From positions 57,704 through 121,703 of the forward strand of contig NZ_PHNC01000032.1 of assembly GCF_003121295.1 (NCBI RefSeq): DNA of 64,000 nt, in the 5' to 3' direction. Every line of letters begins with the position of its first letter. Position 1 is the first letter of the stretch. The DNA is from Streptomyces orinoci (lineage in GTDB: Bacteria > Actinomycetota > Actinomycetes > Streptomycetales > Streptomycetaceae). Under the pieces are notes generated by a model. It was not told the origin of the DNA, did not search any database, and saw only the letters and a program-made list of their open reading frames with translations. Shown piece after piece: positions 9,081 through 17,053 of the stretch. The position numbers and the translations under genes were made by a program.

Positions 9081-9911
9081 TCAGGGGACCCGGGCCACCA
9101 GGTAGCGGAAGACATTGGGCATCCACACGGTGCCATCGGTGCGCACATACGGCTGGAGGGCCTCGGTCAGCTCCTTGGTGACCTGCTCCTCCTCCGCCGC
9201 GCGCAGTGCCGCGTCAAAGGCGCCGGTGGACAGCAGGCCCCGTATCGCGCTGCCCATGTCCGCGTAGCCGTACGGGCAGGACACCCGCCCGGAGCCGTCG
9301 GGGCGCAGTCCCGCGCGCAGAGCCAGGTTCTCCAGGTCGTCGCGTCCGCTGGGGCGCCAGCGGGCGACCGCCGTCATGGGGTCGCCCAGCCGGGCCGCCA
9401 CCCGCAGCGCGGCCGAGGCGGAGCAGCGTTCCTGTGGTCCCCAGCCGGCCAGTACCACCGCCGCCCCGCGCTCCGCGCAGGCCGCGGCACGGGCCAGCGA
9501 CCGGGCCAGGTCGCCCAGGCCGCACCCGGCGTGGTGCAGCGGCTCGAAAGCGGTCAGCAGATTGAAACGCCGCCCCTCGGGATCGAGGACGCACTCCGGG
9601 CCGCCCAGCCCCAGGCGCGTCACCCCGGCTCCATGCGGGCGGCTCGCCAGCCGTTCCCGCGCCAGCTCCAGCCGGCGCGGATCGGTGTCCACCCCGCTGA
9701 CCGAGGCGCCGCGGGCGGCGGCCATCAGCAGCGCCAGGCCCGAGCCGCAGCCCAGACTGAGCAGCCGGGTGCCGGGGCCGACATCGAGCCGTTCGTGGAC
9801 CGCTTCATAGAGCGGTACCAGCATCCGTTCCTGGATCTCCGCCCAGTCGCGGGCCCGCGACCGGGACGGCGACGAGGACGGCCGCTGCCGTCGCACGAGC
9901 GTTGGTGTCAT
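9081..9911 (-). CDS. Class I SAM-dependent methyltransferase
   Basis: A 276-aa protein from ATG 9911; a TTG at 9926 would add five residues. The Rossmann motif I is clear (LLSLGCGSGLALLMAA, about residues 60-75), followed by an acidic residue at the end of strand 2 (SGVDTDPRRL). The substrate is unknown; there is no DNA or rRNA methylase motif such as NPPY or DPPY. The gene is convergent with ffh and divergent from proS. The N-terminus is basic and variable in character. Confidence 0.8.
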   Translation of the reverse strand: MTPTLVRRQRPSSSPSRSRARDWAEIQERMLVPLYEAVHERLDVGPGTRLLSLGCGSGLALLMAAARGASVSGVDTDPRRLELARERLASRPHGAGVTRLGLGGPECVLDPEGRRFNLLTAFEPLHHAGCGLGDLARSLARAAACAERGAAVVLAGWGPQERCSASAALRVAARLGDPMTAVARWRPSGRDDLENLALRAGLRPDGSGRVSCPYGYADMGSAIRGLLSTGAFDAALRAAEEEQVTKELTEALQPYVRTDGTVWMPNVFRYLVARVP

Positions 9912-10159
9912 CGCAAAGGGCCCCAATCCGCCGAATGACGAGTCTGGTCCGAAGCTGCCGCCCCCATATGTGCTGCCGTGCGCCCGCCGTGAGGCGTCCC
10001 CCGTTGCCAGAGAACTCCGCTTCCGCGTCGGAGTCCAGTGGGCGAAGGTAGAACCTTGCCCAAGTGCGGTGATGGCATGTGCCAGAGGGCGGCATGGGGC
10101 ACCGGCGCCAGGCGCCGCACGGCGGCATGGCGGGGAAGGGGCGGTGCCCGGCGGGCGGA

Positions 10160-10190
10160 TTCACGCTCGCGCTGAGCGGCCCCGTACCAT
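10160..10190 (+). promoter_or_regulatory. Putative promoter giving a leaderless proS transcript
   Basis: A TACCAT hexamer at 10185-10190 ends 7 bases before the proS ATG, and a TTCACG/TCACGC -35-like sequence lies about 18-19 bases upstream of it. There is no Shine-Dalgarno before the ATG. Together these suggest transcription starts at or next to the start codon. This is inferred from sequence only. Confidence 0.45.
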
Positions 10191-10197
10191 TCGCACC

Positions 10198-11613
10198 ATG
10201 GCAAAGGCTCCCATTCTCACCCCCCAGGCGGAAGACTTCCCGCGCTGGTACCAGGACTTGATCAACAAGGCCGAGCTGGCCGACAACGGCCCGGTGCGCG
10301 GCACCATGGTCATCCGACCGTACGGGTACGGGCTCTGGGAGCGCATGCAGCAGGAGATGGACGCCCGCATCAAGGAAGCGGGCGCCTCCAACGCGTACTT
10401 CCCGCTGTTCATCCCGCAGTCGTACCTGACGCGCGAGGCCGAGCATGTGGAGGGCTTCGCCCCCGAGCTCGCGGTGGTCACCCATGGCGGCGGCAAGGAG
10501 CTGGAGGAGCCGGTGGTCGTCCGGCCCACCTCCGAGACGATCATCAACGAGTACTTCTCCAAGTGGGTGCAGAGCTACCGCGACCTGCCCCTGCTGATCA
10601 ACCAGTGGGCCAATGTGGTCCGTTGGGAGATGCGCCCGCGGGTCTTCCTGCGCACCAGCGAGTTCCTCTGGCAGGAGGGGCACACCGCGCACGCCACCTA
10701 CGAGGACGCCCGCGACTACGCGGCCCGCATCCATCGCGAGGTCTACTACGACTTCATGGTCAATGTGCTGGGCATCGATGTGGTGCTGGGCCGCAAGACG
10801 CCCAAGGAGCGCTTCGCCGGCGCCATCAACACCCTCACGCTGGAAGGCATGATGGGCGACGGCAAGGCGCTGCAGCTGGGCACCAGCCATGAGCTGGGGC
10901 AGAACTTCGCCAAGGCCTTCAACACCTCCTACCTGTCCAAGGAGGGGCACCAGGAGCTGGTCTGGCAGACCTCCTGGGGCGTGTCCACCCGCATGGTGGG
11001 CGGCCTGATCATGTCGCACGGCGACGACAACGGCCTTCGGGTGCCGCCGCGGCTGGCTCCGGTGCAGGCCGTGGTGCTGGCCATCAAGGGCGACGAGGCG
11101 GTGCTGGCCAAGGTCCGTGAGATCGGCGACACCCTCAAGGCCGCCGGGGTGCGGGTGCAGGTGGACGACCGTACCGACACCCCCTTCGGGCGCCGCGCGG
11201 TGGACTGGGAGCTCAAGGGCGTCCCGGTGCGCATCGAGATCGGCCCGCGCGACCTGGAGAACGGCACCGCAATGCTGGCCCGCCGCATCCCCGGCGGCAA
11301 GGAGCCGGTGCGCATCGAGGAGCTGGCGGCGCTGCTGCCCAAGGTCCTGGAGGAGGACCAGGCGCTGCTGCTGCGCCAGTCCCGGGAGCGCCGTGAGGCC
11401 CGTACCAGCGATGTGGCCACCATCGAAGAGGCCGCCGAGGCGGCGGCCGCCGGCGGCTGGGCCCGCATCAAGTGGGCGGACCTTGGGCAGGAGGGTGAGG
11501 CCAAGCTGGCCGAGCAGGCGGTGACGGTGCGCTGCCTGGTCAACGAGGACGGCTCGGTGCCGGAGTCGGACGATGCGCCGGGCGCGGTCGCCCTGGTGGC
11601 CCGCGCCTACTGA
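10198..11613 (+). CDS. proS: Prolyl-tRNA synthetase, archaeal/eukaryotic (type 3) form
   Basis: A 471-aa class II synthetase charging tRNA-Pro. The ATG at 10198 gives an N-terminus running directly into the catalytic core (AEDFPRWYQDLINKAEL). Class II motifs are visible in RPTSETIINEYFSKW and FLRTSEFLWQEGHTAH. It lacks the roughly 180-residue editing insertion of the usual bacterial enzyme and ends in a C-terminal tyrosine (VALVARAY), both hallmarks of the archaeal/eukaryotic type. Related actinobacteria often also carry a bacterial-type proS elsewhere, so this may be a second copy; that cannot be tested within the window. Confidence 0.93.
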   Translation: MAKAPILTPQAEDFPRWYQDLINKAELADNGPVRGTMVIRPYGYGLWERMQQEMDARIKEAGASNAYFPLFIPQSYLTREAEHVEGFAPELAVVTHGGGKELEEPVVVRPTSETIINEYFSKWVQSYRDLPLLINQWANVVRWEMRPRVFLRTSEFLWQEGHTAHATYEDARDYAARIHREVYYDFMVNVLGIDVVLGRKTPKERFAGAINTLTLEGMMGDGKALQLGTSHELGQNFAKAFNTSYLSKEGHQELVWQTSWGVSTRMVGGLIMSHGDDNGLRVPPRLAPVQAVVLAIKGDEAVLAKVREIGDTLKAAGVRVQVDDRTDTPFGRRAVDWELKGVPVRIEIGPRDLENGTAMLARRIPGGKEPVRIEELAALLPKVLEEDQALLLRQSRERREARTSDVATIEEAAEAAAAGGWARIKWADLGQEGEAKLAEQAVTVRCLVNEDGSVPESDDAPGAVALVARAY

Positions 11614-11652
11614 CGCGGCGTGCCGCCGCGCATGGGGCGAGCTGACTCGATA

Positions 11653-11705
11653 GTCAGTTCGCCCCGGCTGTGGCGGTATCGCACGGGGATGGCCGGAAAA
11701 CTGAC
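11653..11705 (+). repeat. Inverted repeat AGTCAGTT / AACTGACT
   Basis: An 8-bp perfect inverted repeat with a loop of roughly 40 bases, in the leader between proS and the SprT-like gene. It precedes a second, stronger hairpin and the unusually AT-rich word AAATTATTT. The two together could form a structured leader. Confidence 0.4.
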
Positions 11706-11724
11706 TGGTACGTGCAAATTATTT

Positions 11725-11758
11725 GGGATGGCCCGGTATCGGAACACCGGGCCATCCC
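11725..11758 (+). promoter_or_regulatory. Strong 13-bp hairpin in the leader of the SprT-like gene
   Basis: GGGATGGCCCGGT at 11725-11737 pairs perfectly with ACCGGGCCATCCC at 11746-11758 around an 8-base loop (ATCGGAAC). It ends 16 bases before the GTG start of the next gene. No T-run follows, so it is more likely a terminator of the Streptomyces no-U type for proS, or a translational control element, than a classical intrinsic terminator. Confidence 0.6.
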
Positions 11759-11774
11759 GGCTCGTTGTCACGAC

Positions 11775-12365
11775 GTGAGCACGACACCACCTGTTCTCGC
11801 CGCAGAGCTGGCACAGGCGTGGGCCGACATTCAGCGGTTCCACTCCGAGCTGCCGGATCTCGCCGCGCCCGAATCGCTGATCGGGGAGTCGTCGTCCGCC
11901 TGTGGCGCCGAACTCTCCTTCGAAAGGCTGCTGCATGAGGCAGTGCACGGCATCGCGGCCGCCCGCGGTGTCCGGGACACCTCACGCGCCGGCCGCTACC
12001 ACAATCGCAGGTTCCTGGCGATCGCCGAGGAGCTGGGGCTCGAACACAGTGATGAGCCGCATCCCAGCAGCGGTTTCTCCCTGGTCGTGCTCACCCCGGA
12101 AGCGCGTCGCCGCTACCGGCCCACCATCGAGAGACTGCAGCGGGCGCTCAAGGCCCACACGGTGGCCACCACGGCCGACACCTCCCGCACCTTCCGCGGC
12201 CCGGCCGCGCGCCATGGCTCCTCCGGCGGCGGGGTGCGGGTGAAGGCGGTGTGCGAGTGCGGGCGCAATGTCCGTGTGGTCCCCTCCGTCCTCGCCCAGG
12301 CGCCCATCATGTGCGGCGGCTGCGGTCAGCCCTTCCGGATCCCCGACCCCGTCGCCGTGGGCTGA
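11775..12365 (+). CDS. SprT-like zinc metalloprotease-family protein with C-terminal zinc ribbon
   Basis: A 196-aa protein from GTG 11775; a longer in-frame start would run through the leader hairpin. It carries an HExxH-type motif (LLHEAVHGIAAARG, near residue 57) followed by YHNRRFLAIAEELGL, the arrangement of SprT-like domains. The C-terminus has CECGRNVRV...CGGCGQPF, a four-cysteine zinc ribbon. SprT-like proteins include DNA-protein crosslink proteases; whether this one acts on DNA adducts is unknown. It sits alone between proS and rpsP. Confidence 0.72.
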   Translation: MSTTPPVLAAELAQAWADIQRFHSELPDLAAPESLIGESSSACGAELSFERLLHEAVHGIAAARGVRDTSRAGRYHNRRFLAIAEELGLEHSDEPHPSSGFSLVVLTPEARRRYRPTIERLQRALKAHTVATTADTSRTFRGPAARHGSSGGGVRVKAVCECGRNVRVVPSVLAQAPIMCGGCGQPFRIPDPVAVG

Positions 12366-12389
12366 CCTCGCCTCACCATGTGGCACAAT
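12362..12389 (+). promoter_or_regulatory. Putative promoter of the rpsP operon
   Basis: CTGACC (12362-12367) and CACAAT (12384-12389) are spaced by 16 bp and precede rpsP by about 135 bp. They overlap the end of the upstream gene. The hexamers are fair matches to a principal-sigma promoter. This is inferred only from sequence. Confidence 0.4.
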
Positions 12390-12523
12390 GGGTCGCTGTA
12401 CTCGACAGTCGAACAGGACCCCTCTCTCCTCCGGCTGACGCGTCCATCGGGCACCCGAGTACCGCAACCCCACGTGGCATCTCGTTGTGCCCAACCACGT
12501 CAAGACCAGGAGACACCACTCCC

Positions 12524-12967
12524 GTGGCAGTCAAGATCAAGCTGAAGCGTCTGGGCAAGATCCGTTCGCCTCACTACCGCATCGTCGTCGCCGACTCCCG
12601 TACCCGCCGTGACGGCCGGGCCATCGAGGAGATCGGCCTGTACCACCCGGTGCAGAACCCCTCGCGCATCGAGGTCGACTCGGAGCGCGTGCAGTACTGG
12701 CTGGGTGTCGGCGCGCAGCCGACCGAGCCCGTGCTCGCCATCCTGAAGCTGACCGGCGACTGGCAGAAGCACAAGGGTCTCCCGGCCCCGGAGAAGCCGC
12801 TGCTGGCCCCGGCCACCAAGGAAGACAAGCGCCGTTCCTTCGAGGAGTTCACCAAGGCTCTCGAGGGCGCGGACGCCAAGGGTGACGCCATCACCCAGAA
12901 GGCCAAGAAGGCCGACAAGAAGGCGGACGAGGCCGCGGCCGAGTCCACCGAGTCGACCGAGGCCTGA
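12524..12967 (+). CDS. rpsP: 30S ribosomal protein bS16
   Basis: A 147-aa ribosomal protein with the family start VAVKIKLKRLGKIRSPHYR from GTG 12524, preceded by CCAGGAGA. The conserved core runs to about residue 90 (VLAILKLTGDWQKHKG). It has a long C-terminal extension rich in K, A and E ending TESTEA, as is common in actinomycetes. It begins the conserved rpsP-khpA-rimM-trmD-rplS run. Confidence 0.97.
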   Translation: MAVKIKLKRLGKIRSPHYRIVVADSRTRRDGRAIEEIGLYHPVQNPSRIEVDSERVQYWLGVGAQPTEPVLAILKLTGDWQKHKGLPAPEKPLLAPATKEDKRRSFEEFTKALEGADAKGDAITQKAKKADKKADEAAAESTESTEA

Positions 12968-12969
12968 GC

Positions 12970-13209
12970 ATGCTCGAGGAGGCCCTCGAGCACCTGGTCA
13001 AGGGCATCGTCGACAACCCCGACGAGGTGCAGGTGGCATCCCGCAACCTGCGCCGCGGGCGCGTGCTGGAGGTCCGGGTGCACCCCGATGACCTCGGCAA
13101 GGTGATCGGCCGTAACGGCCGTACCGCCCGCGCGCTGCGCACCGTCGTGGGCGCCATCGGCGGCCGGGGCATCCGCGTCGACCTGGTCGACGTGGACCAG
13201 GTCCGCTGA
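12970..13209 (+). CDS. khpA: KH-domain RNA-binding protein KhpA
   Basis: A 79-aa single-KH protein with the RNA-binding GxxG loop in GKVIGRNGRTARAL. It starts 2 bases after the rpsP stop, implying translational coupling. KhpA proteins bind RNA and influence translation or cell elongation in Gram-positives; the role in Streptomyces is not known from this sequence. Length and position are standard for the family. Confidence 0.95.
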   Translation: MLEEALEHLVKGIVDNPDEVQVASRNLRRGRVLEVRVHPDDLGKVIGRNGRTARALRTVVGAIGGRGIRVDLVDVDQVR

Positions 13210-13228
13210 GCAGCGACAGCACACCGGC

Positions 13229-13261
13229 ACGGGCCGGGAAGGGTTTCCCTTCCCGGCCCGT
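13229..13261 (+). terminator. Terminator-like hairpin between khpA and rimM
   Basis: A perfect 15-bp stem, ACGGGCCGGGAAGGG paired with CCCTTCCCGGCCCGT, around a TTT loop. No U-tract follows beyond GTTGTCG. It probably attenuates read-through from rpsP-khpA into rimM-trmD, or is a processing site. Confidence 0.65.
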
Positions 13262-13292
13262 TGTCGTCAAAGGAACGTGAAGGACAGGCATT

Positions 13293-13910
13293 GTGCAGCT
13301 GGTAGTCGGCAGGATCGGCCGCGCCCACGGCATCAGGGGCGAGGTCACCGTTGAGGTGCGCACGGACGAGCCCGAGCTGCGGCTGGGCCCGGGCGCCGTA
13401 CTGGCCACCGACCCCGCCGGGGCCGGGCCGCTGACCATCGAGAGCGGACGGGTGCACAGCGGGCGGCTGCTGCTGCGCTTCGCGGGCGTGGCCGACCGCA
13501 ACGCGGCCGAGGCCCTGCGCAACACCCTGCTGATCGCCGAGGTGGACCCGGACGAGACGCCCGAGGACCCCGAGGAGTACTACGACCACCAGCTGATGGA
13601 CCTGGACGTGGTCACCGTTGACGGCACCCTCGTGGGGCGCATCACCGAGATCTCCCACCTGCCCTCCCAGGACCTGTTCATCGTGGAGCGGCCGGACGGC
13701 GGCGAGGTGATGATCCCCTTCGTCAGCGAGATCGTCACCGAGATCGACCTGGACGCGCAGCGCGCCGTGGTGGACCCGCCGCGCGGCCTGCTCGACGACG
13801 GCCAGGCCGAGGTGGCCGGCGGCCGCGAGGAGCCGGGGGCGGCAGACCGGGCGGCGCGGCGGGAAGAGGCGGAGCACCGGGCGGCGGAGCGGGAAGAGGG
13901 CGAAGACTGA
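13293..13910 (+). CDS. rimM: Ribosome maturation factor RimM
   Basis: A 205-aa 16S processing factor that binds uS19 during 30S assembly. GTG 13293 is preceded by GAAGGACAGG. The N-terminal RimM domain begins QLVVGRIGRAHGIRGEVTVE; the PRC-barrel part is recognisable in EYYDHQLMDLDVVTVDG and VMIPFVSEIVTEID. An E/A/R-rich tail of about 40 residues follows. The stop overlaps the trmD start by one base (TGATG). Confidence 0.96.
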   Translation: MQLVVGRIGRAHGIRGEVTVEVRTDEPELRLGPGAVLATDPAGAGPLTIESGRVHSGRLLLRFAGVADRNAAEALRNTLLIAEVDPDETPEDPEEYYDHQLMDLDVVTVDGTLVGRITEISHLPSQDLFIVERPDGGEVMIPFVSEIVTEIDLDAQRAVVDPPRGLLDDGQAEVAGGREEPGAADRAARREEAEHRAAEREEGED

Positions 13911-14719
13911 TGCGCCTGGACGTCGTCACCATCTTCCCCGAATACCTCGAGCCGCTGAACGTCTCCCTGGTGGGCAAAGCCCGGGCCCGGGGGCAGCTGG
14001 ACGTACGCGTCCACGACCTGCGGACGTTCACCCACGACCGGCACAACACCGTGGACGACACCCCCTACGGGGGCGGCCCCGGCATGGTGATGAAGCCCGA
14101 GCCATGGGGCGAGGCGCTGGACTCGGTGCTCGAATCCGGCGAGGGTGAGCCGGTCATCGTCGTCCCCACGCCCAGCGGACGGCCCTTCACCCAGGAGCTG
14201 GCCGTGGAGCTGTCCGGCAAGCCCTGGCTGGTCTTCACCCCGGCCCGCTACGAGGGCATCGACCGCCGGGTCATCGAGGAGTACGGCGACCGGCTGGACG
14301 TCCGCGAGGTCTCCATCGGCGACTACGTACTGGCCGGCGGCGAGGCACCGGTACTGGTGATGGTCGAGGCCATCGCCCGGCTGCTGCCCGGCGTGCTGGG
14401 CAACGCCGAGTCGCACCGGGACGACTCCTTCGCGCCCGGCGCCATGGCCGACCTGCTGGAGGGCCCCGTCTACACCAAGCCGCCCGAGTGGCGCGGGCGC
14501 GGCATACCGCAAGTGCTGCTCAGCGGGCACCACGGCAAGATCGCCAGATGGCGGCGCGACGAGGCGTTCCGGCGCACCAGCGAGAACCGGCCCGACCTCA
14601 TCGAGCGCTGCGACCCCGCCGCCCTGGACAAGCACGACCGCTCCATGCTGGCCGCGCTGGGCTGGACCGAGGGGCCGGACGGCCGATTTTGGCGTCCGGG
14701 CCGGGCCGTGGAAGAATAA
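13910..14719 (+). CDS. trmD: tRNA (guanine-37-N1)-methyltransferase TrmD
   Basis: A 269-aa SPOUT methyltransferase making m1G37 in tRNAs read at CNN codons, which prevents +1 frameshifting. The trefoil-knot SAM site is clear (ARYEGIDRRVIEEYGDR, then EVSIGDYVLAGGE). The N-terminus MRLDVVTIFPEYLEPL is canonical. It is coupled to rimM by a one-base overlap and followed 128 bp later by rplS. Confidence 0.97.
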   Translation: MRLDVVTIFPEYLEPLNVSLVGKARARGQLDVRVHDLRTFTHDRHNTVDDTPYGGGPGMVMKPEPWGEALDSVLESGEGEPVIVVPTPSGRPFTQELAVELSGKPWLVFTPARYEGIDRRVIEEYGDRLDVREVSIGDYVLAGGEAPVLVMVEAIARLLPGVLGNAESHRDDSFAPGAMADLLEGPVYTKPPEWRGRGIPQVLLSGHHGKIARWRRDEAFRRTSENRPDLIERCDPAALDKHDRSMLAALGWTEGPDGRFWRPGRAVEE

Positions 14720-14744
14720 GCCGTTGCCTTGCGTCCGGCGCACG

Positions 14745-14759
14745 CCCCTGCCACAGGGG
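14745..14759 (+). terminator. Small hairpin between trmD and rplS
   Basis: CCCCTG-CCA-CAGGGG forms a 6-bp GC stem with a 3-base loop in the rplS leader. It may be a weak attenuator or part of an L19 leader structure; nothing further can be said from sequence. Confidence 0.4.
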
Positions 14760-14847
14760 GAATGACGTCCGCCCGCCGCCTGGGCACCATCCCACTTCAG
14801 TACGAGTTCCGCTGATGACCTGTGGCATCAGCGAGGAAGCAGACGAG

Positions 14848-15198
14848 ATGTCCAACCTGCTCGACAGCGTCAACGCCGCCACGCTGCGCACCGACCTGCC
14901 CGACTTCCGTCCCGGTGACACCGTGAACGTCCACGTTCGCGTCATCGAGGGCAACCGCTCCCGTATCCAGCAGTTCAAGGGCATCGTCATCCGCCGCCAG
15001 GGTGCCGGCGTCAGCGAGACCTTCACGGTCCGCAAGGTCTCCTTCTCGGTCGGCGTCGAGCGCACCTTCCCGGTGCACAGCCCGATCTTCGAGAAGCTCG
15101 AGCTGGTGACCCGCGGTGACGTCCGTCGCGCCAAGCTGTACTACCTGCGTGAGCTGCGCGGCAAGGCCGCGAAGGTCAAGGAGAAGCGCGACAACTGA
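14848..15198 (+). CDS. rplS: 50S ribosomal protein bL19
   Basis: A 116-aa ribosomal protein at the subunit interface. ATG 14848 is chosen for the family N-terminus (SNLLDSVNAATLRTDLPDF) with GCGAGGAAGC upstream; a much longer frame into trmD is a shadow. The conserved core FRPGDTVNVHVRVIEGNRSR and VERTFPVHSPIFEKLELV is intact. The first signal peptidase gene follows 45 bp downstream. Confidence 0.97.
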   Translation: MSNLLDSVNAATLRTDLPDFRPGDTVNVHVRVIEGNRSRIQQFKGIVIRRQGAGVSETFTVRKVSFSVGVERTFPVHSPIFEKLELVTRGDVRRAKLYYLRELRGKAAKVKEKRDN

Positions 15199-15243
15199 GC
15201 TTCCGTCCGGTCCCCGGGCCCGGCCGGATAGGCTCTCGGCTCG

Positions 15244-16077
15244 ATGGACACCGACGCACAGCTTTCGGAGCGCGACCGCTTCACCGAACCCGTACCGGGG
15301 GAGGAGCGGTCGCGCTCCTCGCTTTTTCCGGCCCCTGCCATGGGGCGCGGGGCGGTGGGCAGGGCCTGGCGATGGCTGACCGGGGGCGGGCCGCTGCGCC
15401 GCGCGGGGGTGCTGCTGGCGGTGTGCGCGGCCTTTGTGCTGCTGCTCAGCAGCCTGGTGGTGCAGCCCTTTGTGATCCCCTCCGGCTCCATGGAGAACAC
15501 CCTCCGGGTCGGTGACCGGGTACTGGTCAACAAGCTCGCCTACCGCTTCGGCGAGCGGCCGCGCCGCGGGGACGTGGTGGTCTTCGACGGCACCGGCTCC
15601 TTCGTCCAGGACGCCCCGCGGGAGAACGCGGCCACTGCGCTGGTGCGCAAGCTGGCCTCCTCCGTGGGCCTGATGCAGCCCGCGGCCACCGACTACATCA
15701 AGCGCGTGGTGGGCACGGGCGGCGACCGGGTGGTGTGCTGCGACAAGCGGGGCCGGATAGCGGTCAACGGACGGGCGGTGACCGAGGGCTACCTCTACCC
15801 CGGCGACACCCCCTCCCGGGTGCCCTTCGATGTGGTGGTGCCCCCGGGGAAGCTGTGGGTGATGGGTGACCACCGCAGCGCCTCCCGGGACTCCCGGGAT
15901 CACCTGGGGGAGCCCGGCGGCGGCATGGTGCCGGTGAGCCGGGTGATCGGACGGGCCGACTGGATCGGCTGGCCGGTGGGGCGGTGGACCGTGCTGGAAC
16001 GGCCCGAGGCCTTCGCGGAGGTACCGGACCCTGATCCCGGGGCGGGGCACGGCGGGAGGGCGCGTGGGGGGACATAG
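15244..16077 (+). CDS. lepB: Type I signal peptidase 1 (SipW-like, no C-terminal anchor)
   Basis: A 277-aa membrane serine protease removing signal peptides outside the membrane. One membrane segment lies at about residues 55-75. The catalytic Ser is in VIPSGSMENTL and the Lys in YIKRVVGTGGD; box GDHR is present (WVMGDHRSASRDSR). The C-terminus is hydrophilic, as described for SipW among the four Streptomyces enzymes. A TAGGCT box at 15229-15234 ends about 9 bases before the ATG, suggesting a leaderless or near-leaderless start. The gene overlaps the next by 14 bp. Confidence 0.93.
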   Translation: MDTDAQLSERDRFTEPVPGEERSRSSLFPAPAMGRGAVGRAWRWLTGGGPLRRAGVLLAVCAAFVLLLSSLVVQPFVIPSGSMENTLRVGDRVLVNKLAYRFGERPRRGDVVVFDGTGSFVQDAPRENAATALVRKLASSVGLMQPAATDYIKRVVGTGGDRVVCCDKRGRIAVNGRAVTEGYLYPGDTPSRVPFDVVVPPGKLWVMGDHRSASRDSRDHLGEPGGGMVPVSRVIGRADWIGWPVGRWTVLERPEAFAEVPDPDPGAGHGGRARGGT

Positions 16078-17053
16078 GCGGCGCCCGACGGACGGCGCGC
16101 CGCAGGACGCACCCAGGGGGCGCGCGGACCGGCGCAAGGCGGTGCGGCGCGCCAGGCGGCGCCGGCGCCGCTCGGTGCTCAAGGAGGTGCCGGTCCTGGT
16201 CGGAGTGGCACTGCTGATCGCCCTGGTGCTCAAGACCTTCCTGCTGCAGGCCTTTGTGATCCCCTCCGGGTCCATGGAGCAGACCATCCGGATCGGCGAC
16301 CGGGTGCTGGTGGACAAGCTGACACCCTGGTTCGGGCGGCGGCCGGCCCGGGGCGATGTGGTGGTCTTCAAGGACCCGGGGGGCTGGCTGGACGGGGAGC
16401 GCACGGGGGGCGGCAAGGAGCCGGCGGGGCTGCGGGAGGGCAGGCGGCTGCTGACCTTCATCGGACTGCTTCCCTCGGCGAACGAACAGGACCTGATCAA
16501 GCGGGTGATCGGGGTCGGCGGCGACACGGTCGCCTGCTGTGACGACCGCGGGCGGGTCACCGTCAACTCCCGTCCGCTGGACGAGCCCTACCTGCACCCC
16601 GGGAACCCGCCCTCCCAGCTGAGGTTCGAGGTCCGGGTGCCCCCCGGGCGGATCTTTGTGATGGGCGACCACCGATCGGATTCGGCCGATTCGCGGGCCC
16701 ACCTGGACGAGCCGGGGCGGGGCACCGTCCCCGAGGGGCTGGTGGTGGGCCGGGCCACGGTGGTCGCCTGGCCACCGGGCCACTGGCGCACTCTCGCCGA
16801 AGGGGCCGCCTTCGCCCGCGTGGGGCCCGCACGGGGCGCCATGGCACCATCCGGCGCGGCGCAGGGCCCCCCGAATCGGCAAGGAATGTCCCCACTCCCG
16901 ACGCCTGTGCAACCTCCGCTCGTTATCGGGGTAATGGGCCTGCGTCGGATGCGCGACAGGCGACAGCGCGGAGTGAGGAGTGGCTGTGGGGGATGTGGCG
17001 GTCGGCGCGCGGTCCGGTCAGGAAGAGCCCGACAAGCGGCCCCGGGGCACTGA
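16064..17053 (+). CDS. lepB: Type I signal peptidase 2
   Basis: A 329-aa signal peptidase from GTG 16064 with an arginine-rich cytosolic N-terminus and one membrane segment at about residues 40-65. Catalytic Ser is in VIPSGSMEQTI and Lys in LIKRVIGVGGDT; FVMGDHRSDSADSR is intact. Unlike the next two enzymes it shows no C-terminal membrane segment: after GHWRTLAEG the tail is irregular, and its last 74 bases overlap the next gene in another frame. The tail may be the result of a lost stop or a frameshift near 16810-16900. Catalytic parts look complete. Confidence 0.9.
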   Translation: MGGHRRRPTDGAPQDAPRGRADRRKAVRRARRRRRRSVLKEVPVLVGVALLIALVLKTFLLQAFVIPSGSMEQTIRIGDRVLVDKLTPWFGRRPARGDVVVFKDPGGWLDGERTGGGKEPAGLREGRRLLTFIGLLPSANEQDLIKRVIGVGGDTVACCDDRGRVTVNSRPLDEPYLHPGNPPSQLRFEVRVPPGRIFVMGDHRSDSADSRAHLDEPGRGTVPEGLVVGRATVVAWPPGHWRTLAEGAAFARVGPARGAMAPSGAAQGPPNRQGMSPLPTPVQPPLVIGVMGLRRMRDRRQRGVRSGCGGCGGRRAVRSGRARQAAPGH

